From: Thermoanaerobaculia bacterium
Lineage (GTDB): Bacteria > Acidobacteriota > Thermoanaerobaculia > Multivoradales > J023
Length of the DNA: 64,000 nucleotides
Assembly: GCA_030431255.1 (NCBI GenBank)
Contig: JAUIJL010000017.1
Location: 124,001-188,000, forward strand
Reading direction: 5' to 3'
This document shows positions 9,753-18,059 of the stretch, piece by piece. The notes below the pieces were generated by a model. The model was not told the DNA's origin. It did no database searches and saw only the letters and a program-made list of their open reading frames with translations. Numbering within the stretch: position 1 is the stretch's first letter; each line of letters starts with the position of its first letter. Made by a program: the position numbers and the translations under genes.

Positions 9753-10295
9753 CTATGTTGAAGTTTTGGGGGCGACAATGTTGTGCTCGTCGTCGAGCTT
9801 GGTGAGCGGGGTCTGCTCAAAATAGTCGATTGTGCAATCTTCCAGGATATACCCGTTGAGATCGGTACCGATCTCAACGAGGATCAGGTCCCTGAGCTTG
9901 TCGCGTTGGGTGTATAAATCCTCGAAGTCGAGCTGCTTGGCCGCGGTTTTCAGGGCCTCAGAGAATTTGGCGGCAAAGAGGGCCTCCAAATGATCTTGGT
10001 TCGACGCACGCTCGCAACCGAAGATCTGAGCCACCTTGATCACGTCCTCAACGGTTCTGTTGACCCGCACGAAGAACGCGACTTTAGTGTCGGCGCGGAT
10101 TTTGTTGCGGCAGATCAAGCCGTCGGAGCCGCTGCGCTCGATCTTGATGATTTTTGCGGTGATGTCCATGATCTCAACTTGGTGGATCATCGGCCACACC
10201 CAAGAGCCGTTGAAGAAGACCTGGGGTACCTCGTCGCCAACCCGAGTCCGAATTAATGCTTTTCCCTGCTCCGTTTTGATCAGGCCGATGCCCAT
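9753..10295 (-). pseudogene. Truncated tandem duplicate of the flotillin SPFH domain
   Basis: A 180-aa protein begins at an ATG at 10295 with a GGAG site. It matches the first 170 residues of the adjacent flotillin almost throughout: both contain GLIKTEQGKALIRTR, ERSGSDGLICR (DRSGSDGLICR in the full gene) and GTDLNGY. It stops at DEHNI, where the full protein goes into its coiled coil, and ends with the unrelated tail VAPKTST. The region upstream of both start codons also matches (GAGCTTTCAGCAAGGAGC), so the copied unit included the ribosome binding site. The frame is intact, so it may still be made as a stand-alone SPFH domain; I call it a truncated paralog. Confidence 0.8.
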
Positions 10296-10384
10296 CTCCG
10301 CTCCTTGCTGAAAGCTCCACCCGTGATCTACGCTCGGCTGCTGCGCTTCGTGTTGGGTATTGCCATAAAATTTACGACGTCGAG

Positions 10385-11203
10385 CTAGCTGCCCAACAGC
10401 TCCGGCTCCAAGGGCGTGACCCAATACACGCCTTGGGCCGGGTCGTATTGGTAGATCACCGCTTTGCCGCCGTAGCGGAAGGCCGCGGCCGTGTCTTTGG
10501 AGCGAACTTGGATCACCATCGAGCCGGAGTCGACCTCCGCTTGGCCGAAGCGCTGGTCCACCCGTTGCGTGCGGATGGTGCAGGTCTGTCCCACCAGCTC
10601 TTGGCTGCGGGTGCCCGTGCCGGCGCTCATGGCCCGTTGGATCGGCTTCATGGCGGCTGCGGTCGCGGCCATAGCCAGGGCGAAGCTGGCGGCGGCCAGC
10701 AGCAGGGCGATCCACAGCCCGCGGGTCGCCAGCTCCTGGAAGCCCGGAATGAACAACGTGCCGGACAGGCTGAAGAGCCAGCTGAAAATGATCATCAAGC
10801 TCCAGCTGAAGGTCCGCGGCACATCCCCCAAGCCGGCCCCCTCGTGATACGCGGGACCCGAAACCATGGCCTCGGCGTGGCCTTCGAGAGCGTGGGCGTG
10901 ACCGTCTACGGCACCGTCGGCGGCGTCCAGGGCGTCAGGGGCTGAAATGGCATCCGCAAGACCCTCGCCCGCAGCGTCGGCAGCGGCGTCTCCCAGGCCC
11001 TCGGCCAATCCTTCGCCGGCTCCGTCCACGGCCCCATCGATGGCTCCGTCCAGGGCTCCGTCGGCGCTGTCGAGCCACTCGAGGCTGAAAATGCCCGAGA
11101 GGGAAAGCAGCCAGTAGAGGGTCACCGGAATCATCAACCAGGTGAACGGCTCTGTCGGCAGGGAAAAAGCCGCCTCTAGCAGTTTTGTCAGGAATTCATT
11201 CAC
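10385..11203 (-). CDS. YqiJ/NfeD-like membrane protein with OB-fold domain
   Basis: A 272-aa protein. There is an N-terminal membrane segment (about 15-40), then a repetitive Asp/Gly/Ala-rich loop (about 48-125, DGAxDGAxDGA pattern), then two further membrane segments (about 130-185). The C-terminal domain of about 75 residues (QELVGQTCTIRTQRV, GSMVIQVRSKD, VYWVTPLEPE) is a small beta-barrel of the kind found in YqiJ and NfeD partners of flotillins. A GGAGCTAAGG site precedes the ATG. It heads the cassette and is probably the membrane anchor of the SPFH protein. The low-complexity acidic loop is unusual. Confidence 0.75.
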   Translation of the reverse strand: MNEFLTKLLEAAFSLPTEPFTWLMIPVTLYWLLSLSGIFSLEWLDSADGALDGAIDGAVDGAGEGLAEGLGDAAADAAGEGLADAISAPDALDAADGAVDGHAHALEGHAEAMVSGPAYHEGAGLGDVPRTFSWSLMIIFSWLFSLSGTLFIPGFQELATRGLWIALLLAAASFALAMAATAAAMKPIQRAMSAGTGTRSQELVGQTCTIRTQRVDQRFGQAEVDSGSMVIQVRSKDTAAAFRYGGKAVIYQYDPAQGVYWVTPLEPELLGS

Positions 11204-11273
11204 GCCTTAGCTCCAGTCCGTCATCTTGGGGGGCAATACGCGGGCACAAGGTCGGCTATTCGGCAAATTGTCA

Positions 11274-11289
11274 GGATTCCCGGGAATCC
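11274..11289. promoter_or_regulatory. 16-bp perfect palindrome upstream of the flotillin cassette
   Basis: GGATTCCCGGGAATCC is a perfect palindrome 71-86 bases upstream of the YqiJ-like start, inside the 217-base gap that must hold the cassette promoter. Its symmetry and place suggest an operator for a dimeric regulator. I could not find a clear -35/-10 pair next to it. Confidence 0.4.
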
Positions 11290-11420
11290 GTCGGGAAATC
11301 ACTTCAGCAGATCATTGGGGATCGTACCGAGCATCATATTCGATCCCACGAGCCCCGTGCGAGGGCACGGTGATCCCTGGGCCTTTCACCGGCCCCCATG
11401 GATAAGGCGAGAAATCGAGC

Positions 11421-12152
11421 TCAAACTGATCGCGCGAGCGCGCCGTCGACCCGAAGATTTTGCCCGTTGATGTAGGAAGCGGCGTCGGAGAGCAGGAAGG
11501 CGACGGTGGAAGCGATTTCGTCCACCCGTCCGTACCGGCCGGCGGGGATGCGAGCCACGGCTTGCGCGGACTCGGGGTAGCTGTCGATGAAACCGGGCAA
11601 AACGCTGTTCATGCGCAGGCCTTGGCCGGCGTAACGGTCGGCGTAGAGCTTGGTGAAAGCTCCCAGCCCGGCCCGCAGGGCGGAGGAGATGGGAAAGCCC
11701 AAGTCGGGCTCGTAGGCGGCGAAGGTAGAGATGTTGACGATCGCGCCCGATCCCTGATCTTGAAAAATCGGCGTCACCAACCGTGAGAGCCGCACGGTGT
11801 GCATCAACACCAAATCGAGGCCTTGGTGCCAATCGTCGTCGCTCAGCTCCAAGAGCTCGCCCTTGGGAGGATGACCGGTGTTGGCCACCACCCCGTCGAT
11901 TCGACCCCAGCGATCCATGGCTTGCTTCACCAAGCGCTCTAAATCGTCGAGCTCGGTCACCGAGCCCTTCACGCTCAGGGTCTCCGCTCCTTTTTCCTCG
12001 GCCTTGCGGGCTGTATCGACGGAGCCCGAGGGAGAAAGGAGCGCCAGCCGGTGACCCGGTTTGGCCAGCTCCAGGGCGCAGGCAGCACCCATGCCACGGC
12101 TTGCGGCGGTGATCAAATAGACGGAATGCTCGCTGAGGTGATGCTCGCTCAT
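11421..12152 (-). CDS. SDR-family oxidoreductase with atypical active site
   Basis: A 243-aa protein with the short-chain dehydrogenase fold. The nucleotide-binding motif is TAASRGMG instead of TGxxxGxG, the Asn motif is ANTG, and the catalytic Ser is in IVNIS. At the place of the YxxxK pair the protein has S-S-A-L-R, so both Tyr and Lys are replaced. This matches a recognised SDR side group resembling beta-ketoacyl-ACP reductases but lacking the full tetrad. The C-terminal signature VAFLLSDAASYINGQNLRVDG is normal. It may bind NAD(P)H without ordinary reductase activity. It sits alone between the flotillin cassette and a DUF2378-like gene. Confidence 0.85.
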   Translation of the reverse strand: MSEHHLSEHSVYLITAASRGMGAACALELAKPGHRLALLSPSGSVDTARKAEEKGAETLSVKGSVTELDDLERLVKQAMDRWGRIDGVVANTGHPPKGELLELSDDDWHQGLDLVLMHTVRLSRLVTPIFQDQGSGAIVNISTFAAYEPDLGFPISSALRAGLGAFTKLYADRYAGQGLRMNSVLPGFIDSYPESAQAVARIPAGRYGRVDEIASTVAFLLSDAASYINGQNLRVDGALARSV

Positions 12153-12212
12153 GGCTGCAGTCGCTCTTGGATGGACAGAAGTTCAGAAGATGGCCGTGTG
12201 TGGAACGAGCTA

Positions 12213-12767
12213 CTAGGCCTTGCGGGAATCCCACAGCAGGAGAAATTGGGCCCGTCCCTCACGGACCTCAAATTTGCAGCTGACCCCACTATGCCCCATG
12301 GTCTCGGCGGTTCCTTGGTAGAAGCCAGATGCCACGTAGAGGTCCGACTCGCGGAGGGTCTCCGAGATGAGCTGGATCAAACAGCCCCGCTCAGTGATTT
12401 GCAGGACTTCAATCCGTCCCGTGCTGTAGTAGCGGCTGTGCAGATTGGGGAGCCGACGTTTGAGGAAGTGGGTGAAGTCGGCCTGCTTGAAGCTTTGGTA
12501 GACGCCGGTCAAAGAGCGGTGGGCGGAATATTTGCCGATCTCCTCGAGTCGGCTGCGGTCACCGTCGAGAAATTCATCGGCAATGAAACAAAGCACCTTG
12601 TCGAAGAAATCGAAGTCGTACCAATTGGCTTCGAGAATCGGATAGATCTCCAAATCTTTCAGCAATTGGACGATCTTTTTCTCCGCGTCGGGACCGAAGG
12701 TGTCCCTGACGAATTCGACTTTGGTGCGGAGCGAGCCGCCTTTGACTTGGAGTTGACCTGCGCTCAT
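12213..12767 (-). CDS. DUF2378 (TIGR02265)-like protein
   Basis: A protein of 184 aa from the ATG at 12765-12767; a TTG at 12801-12803 would add 12 residues. Neither start has a clear ribosome binding site. The sequence opens with the VKGG start of the DUF2378 family and keeps its features: VRDTFGPDAE, a WY aromatic block (ANWYDFDFFDKV), GKYSAHRSLTGVY, and LHSRYYSTGRIEV. The family is frequent in Myxococcota and has no firm function. It is cytoplasmic with no membrane segment. The family call rests on pattern memory. Confidence 0.6.
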   Translation of the reverse strand: MSAGQLQVKGGSLRTKVEFVRDTFGPDAEKKIVQLLKDLEIYPILEANWYDFDFFDKVLCFIADEFLDGDRSRLEEIGKYSAHRSLTGVYQSFKQADFTHFLKRRLPNLHSRYYSTGRIEVLQITERGCLIQLISETLRESDLYVASGFYQGTAETMGHSGVSCKFEVREGRAQFLLLWDSRKA

Positions 12768-13195
12768 ATGGGAGTAAGCCGGCTCAAATTGGAGCCACCT
12801 CAAGGCTGGGGCTATTTTAGAACATGCGGGCGAATCGAGCCAGAGTGAGACGGCCGCTGCCGCTGCGGTTTCCGCTAGGGGTAGTGGAAATCCGGAGAGT
12901 TTGGCGAGATCATAGATTCAAGAGAATGAGCACATGAGATCTCGGGCTCGGCTTTCGAGATGAAGAGACTGGAGTTTCAGGGACTTGAGGCCTTTCGGCC
13001 CAGGCGGGTTGGATAGAAGATTGAGGCCCTCTCGAGCTCCAGTGTCGGAGTGCGGCAAGCCGATGCTTGGCCCAAATACAACCCTGCGTCGGTGGTGGTT
13101 GTCTTGTAAACAGTCGTAGGGGAGGGCCTTGCGCGTTCCCGTTTTTGGGAGGCGCGAAGACGGTCGGGGGCAAGCCCCGATTCTGGGTGATCAGC
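12768..13195. other. Gene-free gap left of the RloB/AAA module
   Basis: About 430 bases with no credible gene. The part at 12900-13100 is unremarkable. The right end holds a GTAGGGG-type interspersed repeat (listed separately). The gap marks the left border of the lower-GC defence-type module. Confidence 0.5.
13108..13180. repeat. GTAGGGG interspersed repeat, copy A
   Basis: AAACAGTCGTAGGGGAGGG, then an inner GGGAGG inverted block and a GGGGGCAAGCCCCGA hairpin. Copy B (15393-15458) shares AAACAGTYGTAGGGGA and CAAGCCCCGA; copy C at 33711-33779 shares GTAGGGGAGGGCCTTG and GGGGCAAGCCCC. Copies A and B bracket the RloB/AAA gene pair. Confidence 0.6.
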
Positions 13196-13807
13196 TCACC
13201 TGTCTCGACGAAGGGCTTCGATCACCCGGAAAAATTCTGTGGTTGGGTTTCCAAATGGATTGCCGGCTTCTCTGGCGCGCCGCTGCAGGCTCTTGGACCG
13301 CCGGCTCGCATCTTCAAGCCCATTCATTACGGTCGCCAAATCCAGAATCGGGCGACTCTTGTGACAATAGCCAGGGTGGATCCGCTTTAGCCTACTCTGA
13401 GCCTGTTTGCGGTCAATCCAAGCGGTTTGATCTTGATGGAGGAGTATTGCCCATAACTCGATACACGGATTGGAATAGCCGACGCAAAATCCATTGGCCC
13501 GTGCTTGCTCTAAGGCTTCTTGGAAACACGGATGTTCATCGCGGTCGAAAATAACGTGAATAGTCCAAGCTCCTGACTCTCTTTTCAGCTCGTTCTTCTT
13601 CTCTTTTGCCATCTTGACGATTGCAGAAGGAGCGTGGCCGAGTCTGGGATCGACGTTGACTGAAGATAGACCCCAAGATTGAGCAAGTTCTTCCAAGCAT
13701 CTTTTCTCAGTCTTGCCCTCACAGAAAATCCAGTGCAGGTGCCTAAGACTCTTCTGTGCCTTCTTGCGCCGAAGATTGGCGGATGAACTTGCTCGCCGTC
13801 TTCCCAA
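13196..13807 (-). CDS. RloB-family TOPRIM-like nuclease subunit (AbiLii-like)
   Basis: A 203-aa protein. The TTG start at 13807 is chosen because an AGGAG site sits 8 bases upstream in the 16-base gap after the AAA gene. RloB-type motifs are present: IFCEGKTEK near the N-terminus, VIFDRDEH in the middle, SNPCIELW, and a C-terminal NPTTEFFRVIEAL. Together with the upstream AAA ATPase it matches the two-gene RloA/RloB pairs found in restriction loci and the AbiL abortive-infection system. The presumed role is a nuclease released or steered by the ATPase in phage defence. Base composition is clearly less GC-rich than the neighbours, in line with horizontal transfer. Confidence 0.8.
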   Translation of the reverse strand: MGRRRASSSANLRRKKAQKSLRHLHWIFCEGKTEKRCLEELAQSWGLSSVNVDPRLGHAPSAIVKMAKEKKNELKRESGAWTIHVIFDRDEHPCFQEALEQARANGFCVGYSNPCIELWAILLHQDQTAWIDRKQAQSRLKRIHPGYCHKSRPILDLATVMNGLEDASRRSKSLQRRAREAGNPFGNPTTEFFRVIEALRRDR

Positions 13808-13823
13808 GAAACTATCTCCTCAA

Positions 13824-15107
13824 TCAGTTGGGCACAGGATTCCAAATTGGGTCTAGGTTTCCGAGGATGGGCACGCTTCCGACTTGCCCGCGTTCGTGCA
13901 GCACCCTAAGACTCTGGCGAGAACGAATGTCTTTGTAGTCGGCCGCTGAGGATACCTGGGAAGCCCCGTCGGGCTCCTTGTCAATGAGAATAACCTCATC
14001 GCGTCTCAATTGATCCAGAATAGATCTGCTGTGAGTGCTGAAGAGCATCTGGACACCGCGCGTATTGGATTCTTCAGAAGTAAACAGTTTCAAGAGACTT
14101 GCGCACACCTCGGGGTGGAGGCTTGTCTCCAATTCATCAATAACGATAACCCCAGATTCAAGGCTCATGAAATCATCGATGCGCCTAAGCAAGATATGGG
14201 TGCCGCGGCTCTCGCTGTGGGGTGGAAGGGTCCAGGTCTTGCCGTCGGGGCCTTCTCGCTCGAGCACAATTCGGAAATATCCATCGTCATTCAGCAGCGT
14301 TTCTCTAAGCAACTCCAGACCCTGTGGTTTTAAGAATTCGGAAAGCTTCTCTTCGTTAGGCTGTGGATCCTTTGGAAGCCGCTCAACCCGAATTCTCTTG
14401 ATGCCGATATCGAAAGCCTTGATGGCAGCTTCAACTTGATCCCGGCGCTCAGGATCAATAATCGGATCGCTCTTGGTAAAAAGAGGATAGCCACTGAGCT
14501 CGATTCGCTTTTCGCGACGAATCTCAGTGGTCAGTGCTCGATGGACAGCCCCTAGCGTTTCATGATTGTTCTGTGCGGCTGTAGAGAGAAAGAGGCTGTT
14601 TCTCCGGGTCAATTTCGAGAGTGACACTTTCTCGCCGGTCAATGCCGGGCCAAAGTACCAAGGTTCGTCATCATCAGTTTTGCGTTCAAAAAGAACCTGT
14701 CGGCGAGGTTGCCATCGATATAGCCACTCCTCAAGGAATGCCTCCGAGTTGTAAGTGAAGCCGTATTGATAGCGAGTTCCTCCAATGGAAACGTCGATAT
14801 CGAATTCAGACGGCTTTGAGTCGCTCTCTTTCTCCAATTTCCAGGGATTCCAAGGAATATCCTGTTCAGGCTGAAATGAGAATGAGTGTCTCACCAGACT
14901 CAAATGTGAAGTCAAGGACTCGAGCAAGAATGATTTCCCGGCTGCATTTGCTCCGTAGACTCCGAGAACCGGAAGAATACCGTAGCTCAAGCTCGGGTGG
15001 TGAATGCGAAAGTCAGGCTGGTCTTTCAGTGAGGCGGAAACGAAGCTGACTTCAGCAACATCACGAAAGCAAGCAAAGTTCGTAACGCTAAAACGGAGAA
15101 GTTGCAT
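13824..15107 (-). CDS. AAA_15/21-type ATPase (RloA/AbiLi-like)
   Basis: About 427 aa from the ATG at 15107; an ATG at 15122 is also in frame and neither has a strong ribosome binding site. The protein opens with MQLLRFSVTNFACFRD, the usual start of OLD-like ATP-binding proteins. Walker A is GANAAGKS; a signature-like SESRGT block precedes Walker B VIVIDELETSLH; the H-loop is LFSTHS. It is encoded directly before RloB with a 16-base gap. In the AbiL-type model it senses infection and controls the RloB nuclease. The region has lower GC than tex downstream and the SDR upstream. Confidence 0.82.
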   Translation of the reverse strand: MQLLRFSVTNFACFRDVAEVSFVSASLKDQPDFRIHHPSLSYGILPVLGVYGANAAGKSFLLESLTSHLSLVRHSFSFQPEQDIPWNPWKLEKESDSKPSEFDIDVSIGGTRYQYGFTYNSEAFLEEWLYRWQPRRQVLFERKTDDDEPWYFGPALTGEKVSLSKLTRRNSLFLSTAAQNNHETLGAVHRALTTEIRREKRIELSGYPLFTKSDPIIDPERRDQVEAAIKAFDIGIKRIRVERLPKDPQPNEEKLSEFLKPQGLELLRETLLNDDGYFRIVLEREGPDGKTWTLPPHSESRGTHILLRRIDDFMSLESGVIVIDELETSLHPEVCASLLKLFTSEESNTRGVQMLFSTHSRSILDQLRRDEVILIDKEPDGASQVSSAADYKDIRSRQSLRVLHERGQVGSVPILGNLDPIWNPVPN

Positions 15108-15178
15108 GCTGATTACCCACATAACTTGGAGCTGAGAATGAGAAGGATAGGCCGCCTTGAAATCTAAGAGGCGCTTCC

Positions 15179-15207
15179 ATTTTGCCCTTCAGGCCTGTTT
15201 AAGTCAA
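15179..15207 (-). promoter_or_regulatory. Sigma70-like promoter for the AAA-RloB pair
   Basis: On the minus strand TTGACT (15202-15207), a 17-base spacer and CAAAAT (15179-15184) form a fair -35/-10 pair about 70 bases upstream of the AAA start. Confidence 0.5.
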
Positions 15208-15392
15208 TGTTTTGGCCGTTTTCTGGCGAATCTTGGCACTTTTTGGCCTCGGTGGACTACTGGCGCCTGTGCTGCCGCTAGAAGCAGGTAGGCACCTGGC
15301 GAAAGGATCATCGTTAATCTGGGCTGGGGTGAAAAAGCTTTGAGAATCTGGCAGGGCCTTGGAGCCTCGATGTCGCTACCACTATGACAAGG

Positions 15393-15458
15393 AAACAGTT
15401 GTAGGGGATCCCGTTTTAGGAAGGGGGATGACGATCAGAGGCCAAGCCCCGACCCTAC
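15393..15458. repeat. GTAGGGG interspersed repeat, copy B
   Basis: AAACAGTTGTAGGGGATCCC ending in GGCCAAGCCCCGACCCTAC. The outer GTAGGG/CCCTAC ends are complementary, so the whole unit can fold back. It forms the right flank of the defence-type module (see copies A and C). Confidence 0.6.
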
Positions 15459-15492
15459 GACGGTTGAGCCGATGGCGATCCGCTGACGCGGC

Positions 15493-17907
15493 TCAACGAC
15501 GGTTGAATTTGCGCATCAAGTCTTCGACGGTCGCGGGTTTGGCTGGGCCTTTGTTGCCGTTACCGCCGCGTCCGCGGCCTTGGTCGCCCTGGCGTCGTTG
15601 GCCTTTGTTGCCCTTGCCGCCGGGTCCGCCGCCGGGACTACCACTTGGGCCCTTGGGGCCTTGTTGGGGTCGACCTTGACCTTGACCTTGATTCTGACCA
15701 TCGCCGCCGCCGGCTCCTCGGGAGCCGGGTTGGCTTTTCATAGAGAGGGAGATACGACCTCGTCCGTGGTCGACTTCCATCACTTGGACCTTGACGATCT
15801 GGCCCACTTTGACCACTTGGCGTGGATCGTCGACCCATTGGTCCGAGAGCTCGGAGAGGTGCACGAGGCCGTCGCGTTTGACACCGATGTCGACGAAGGC
15901 GCCGAAGTTGGTGACGTTGGAGACGCGGCCTTCGAGCTTCATGCCTTGTTGTAGGTCGTCCAAGCTGGTGACGTCGTCCCGCCATTCCGGGGCGCGGAAC
16001 TCGGGTCGGGGATCGCGACCGGGGCGTTCGAGCTCGGTCTTGATGTCTTCGAGGGTGTAACGACCGACCCCCTTGTCGTCGTCGCGAAATTTGTCGAAGT
16101 TGACCGACGCCACCAATTTGGGATCACCCACCAGCTGATCCACGCCGACGCCGAGCTCGCCGGCCATCTTTTTCACCAGACCGTAACGCTCGGGGTGGAC
16201 CGCGGTGCGATCCAAGGGGTTTTCCGCGTCGTGGATTCTCAAGAAACCGGCGGAAAGCTCGTAGGTTTTGGGGCCGAAGCCGGAGATGTCGAGCAAGGTT
16301 TTACGGCTGGAGAACGGACCGTTTTTGTCCCGGTGGCTGACGATGTTGCGGGCGATGCGCTCGGAGAGCCCGGAAACCCGACGCAGCAGGGACGGGCTCG
16401 CGGTATTGAGCTCGACACCCACTTTGTTCACCGTGCCTTCGACGGTGAGGTCGAGCTCGGAAGCCAGACCTTTTTGGTCGACATCGTGCTGGTATTGACC
16501 GACACCTAGGGATTTCGGGTCGATCTTTACCAGCTCCGCCATGGGGTCCTGAAGCCGTCGGGCGATGGACACCGCGCCGCGGATCGCGACGTCGAGATCC
16601 GGCAGCTCCTCGCGAGCCACCGCCGACGCGCTATAGACCGACGCGCCGGTTTCGGGAACGATGGCCACGATCACCTCGAGCCCAGCGTCCTTGGCGGCTT
16701 GACGGGCGAAGCGCTCGGTCTCCCGGCTGCCCGTGCCGTTGCCCACGGCAATGGCGTGCACACCGTGCTCTTTGACCGCGCGGATCACTTTTTGGGCGGC
16801 GTCGGCCACCCGCGAGGCCGGCTCGATGGGGTAGATCACGTCCGTGGTCAAGACCTGGCCGGTTTTGCCCACCACCGCCAATTTGCAGCCCGTGCGATAA
16901 CCCGGATCCAGGCCCATCACCGGCAACATGCCGAGGGGAGATTGCATCAGCAGGGCTTCGAGGTTCTCGCGGAAGACCTTGATCGCCTCGTCCTCGGCCA
17001 TGCGACGCAGCTCGGAGCGCACCTCGTTGGTGATCGACGGACGCAGCAGGCGTTTATAACCATCGGCCGTGGCTTCGGCGATCTCGCGGCCACACGGGGT
17101 GTCGAGCGGCACGCCCCAGCTTTGGGCCAAACGGTGGGTTTCGAGCTCGTCCTCGACCTTGAGATCCGACAGCAGGAATCCTTCCCGCTCGCCCCGCAGG
17201 ATCGCCAAGAGGCGGTGGGACGGAATGTTCTGGGCGCGCTCGGAGTGGTCGAAATAATCCTTGAACACCTGAGCCGCGGGATCCTCCTCTTTGCCGGTCA
17301 AGGCGCGGACCGAAAGCTCGCCGTGGCTCGCCAGGGATTTGCGCAAGGAGGCGCGATGCTCGGCGTTTTCCGACAGCCGTTCCGCCAGCACGTCGCGGGC
17401 GCCGGCCAGGGCCGCGTCGGCGTCGGCCACCTCTTTTTCCTCGTCGACGAAAGCCTTGGCCAAGGCCTCGGGATCCGCCGACCCTTGGGTCGCCTGCTCC
17501 AACAAGAGATCGGCCAAGGGCTCGAGACCCTTTTCGCGAGCGATTTGGGCGCGGGTGCGTCGCTTGGGTTTGTAGGGCAGGTAGAGATCTTCCAGCTCTT
17601 GTTTGCCGGTGGTGGCGCGGATCAAGGCCTCGAGGTCGTCGGTGAGCTTGCCCTGGCTTTCAATCGATTCGAGGATCGCGTCGCGACGTTCCGCCAGCTC
17701 CAGGAAGTAAACGCGCCGCTTGTGCAGATTCTCGAGCACCTCGTCGTCGAGGCCGCCCGTGGCCTCTTTGCGGTAACGGGCGACGAAGGGAACCGTCGCC
17801 TTCTCGGCGAAAAGCGCCGACGCGGCGGCAACCTGCTGGGGACGAACGGAAAGCTCTTGCGCAATGAGCTCGATGAAGCGTTGCTCCAAAGTATCGGCCG
17901 TGGCCAT
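15493..17907 (-). CDS. tex: Tex, RNA-binding transcription accessory protein
   Basis: An 804-aa protein with full-length Tex architecture: N-terminal helical domain (VPFVARYRKEATGGLDD), central YqgF-like RNase H fold (DPGYRTGCKLAVV), helix-hairpin-helix part (LNTASPSLLRRVSGLS, ISGFGPKTYE), and a C-terminal S1 domain (about 645-715, VSNVTNFGAFVDIGVKRDG). A Gly/Gln/Arg-rich tail of about 70 residues follows, longer than usual and likely an RNA-contacting disordered region. An AGGAG site lies upstream of the ATG. Tex is a cytoplasmic factor tied to transcription and RNA handling. Confidence 0.95.
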   Translation of the reverse strand: MATADTLEQRFIELIAQELSVRPQQVAAASALFAEKATVPFVARYRKEATGGLDDEVLENLHKRRVYFLELAERRDAILESIESQGKLTDDLEALIRATTGKQELEDLYLPYKPKRRTRAQIAREKGLEPLADLLLEQATQGSADPEALAKAFVDEEKEVADADAALAGARDVLAERLSENAEHRASLRKSLASHGELSVRALTGKEEDPAAQVFKDYFDHSERAQNIPSHRLLAILRGEREGFLLSDLKVEDELETHRLAQSWGVPLDTPCGREIAEATADGYKRLLRPSITNEVRSELRRMAEDEAIKVFRENLEALLMQSPLGMLPVMGLDPGYRTGCKLAVVGKTGQVLTTDVIYPIEPASRVADAAQKVIRAVKEHGVHAIAVGNGTGSRETERFARQAAKDAGLEVIVAIVPETGASVYSASAVAREELPDLDVAIRGAVSIARRLQDPMAELVKIDPKSLGVGQYQHDVDQKGLASELDLTVEGTVNKVGVELNTASPSLLRRVSGLSERIARNIVSHRDKNGPFSSRKTLLDISGFGPKTYELSAGFLRIHDAENPLDRTAVHPERYGLVKKMAGELGVGVDQLVGDPKLVASVNFDKFRDDDKGVGRYTLEDIKTELERPGRDPRPEFRAPEWRDDVTSLDDLQQGMKLEGRVSNVTNFGAFVDIGVKRDGLVHLSELSDQWVDDPRQVVKVGQIVKVQVMEVDHGRGRISLSMKSQPGSRGAGGGDGQNQGQGQGRPQQGPKGPSGSPGGGPGGKGNKGQRRQGDQGRGRGGNGNKGPAKPATVEDLMRKFNRR

Positions 17908-18059
17908 AAGACTGGAATCTCCTGGGAATCGGGTGCGGGAAGGGGCGAAAATCCATGGCGGCGACGGGAGCCCGCGCCGCGGGACGGGGAGAATACCTCA
18001 AGCGGGGCTACCTGTGGCAGAGTCTTGTCTCGCCCGCGCCAACCCGAAGGAGGAAGTCC

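Larger units (their letters stand above)
15108..15492. other. Gene-free gap right of the RloB/AAA module
   Basis: About 385 bases without a credible gene. The left part is AT-richer and holds the likely promoter of the AAA-RloB pair; the right part holds GTAGGGG repeat copy B, next to the end of tex. Confidence 0.5.

Noticed and set aside
10296-10715. N-terminal extension of the truncated flotillin
   Set aside because: It is out of frame with, and overlaps, the YqiJ-like gene on the same strand and reads as Arg/Pro-rich shadow text. The ATG at 10295 has a ribosome binding site.
13196-15107. RloB/AAA pair as part of a restriction-modification or retron locus
   Set aside because: No methyltransferase, restriction subunit or reverse transcriptase is adjacent; the neighbours are housekeeping genes. 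A stand-alone AbiL-type pair fits better.
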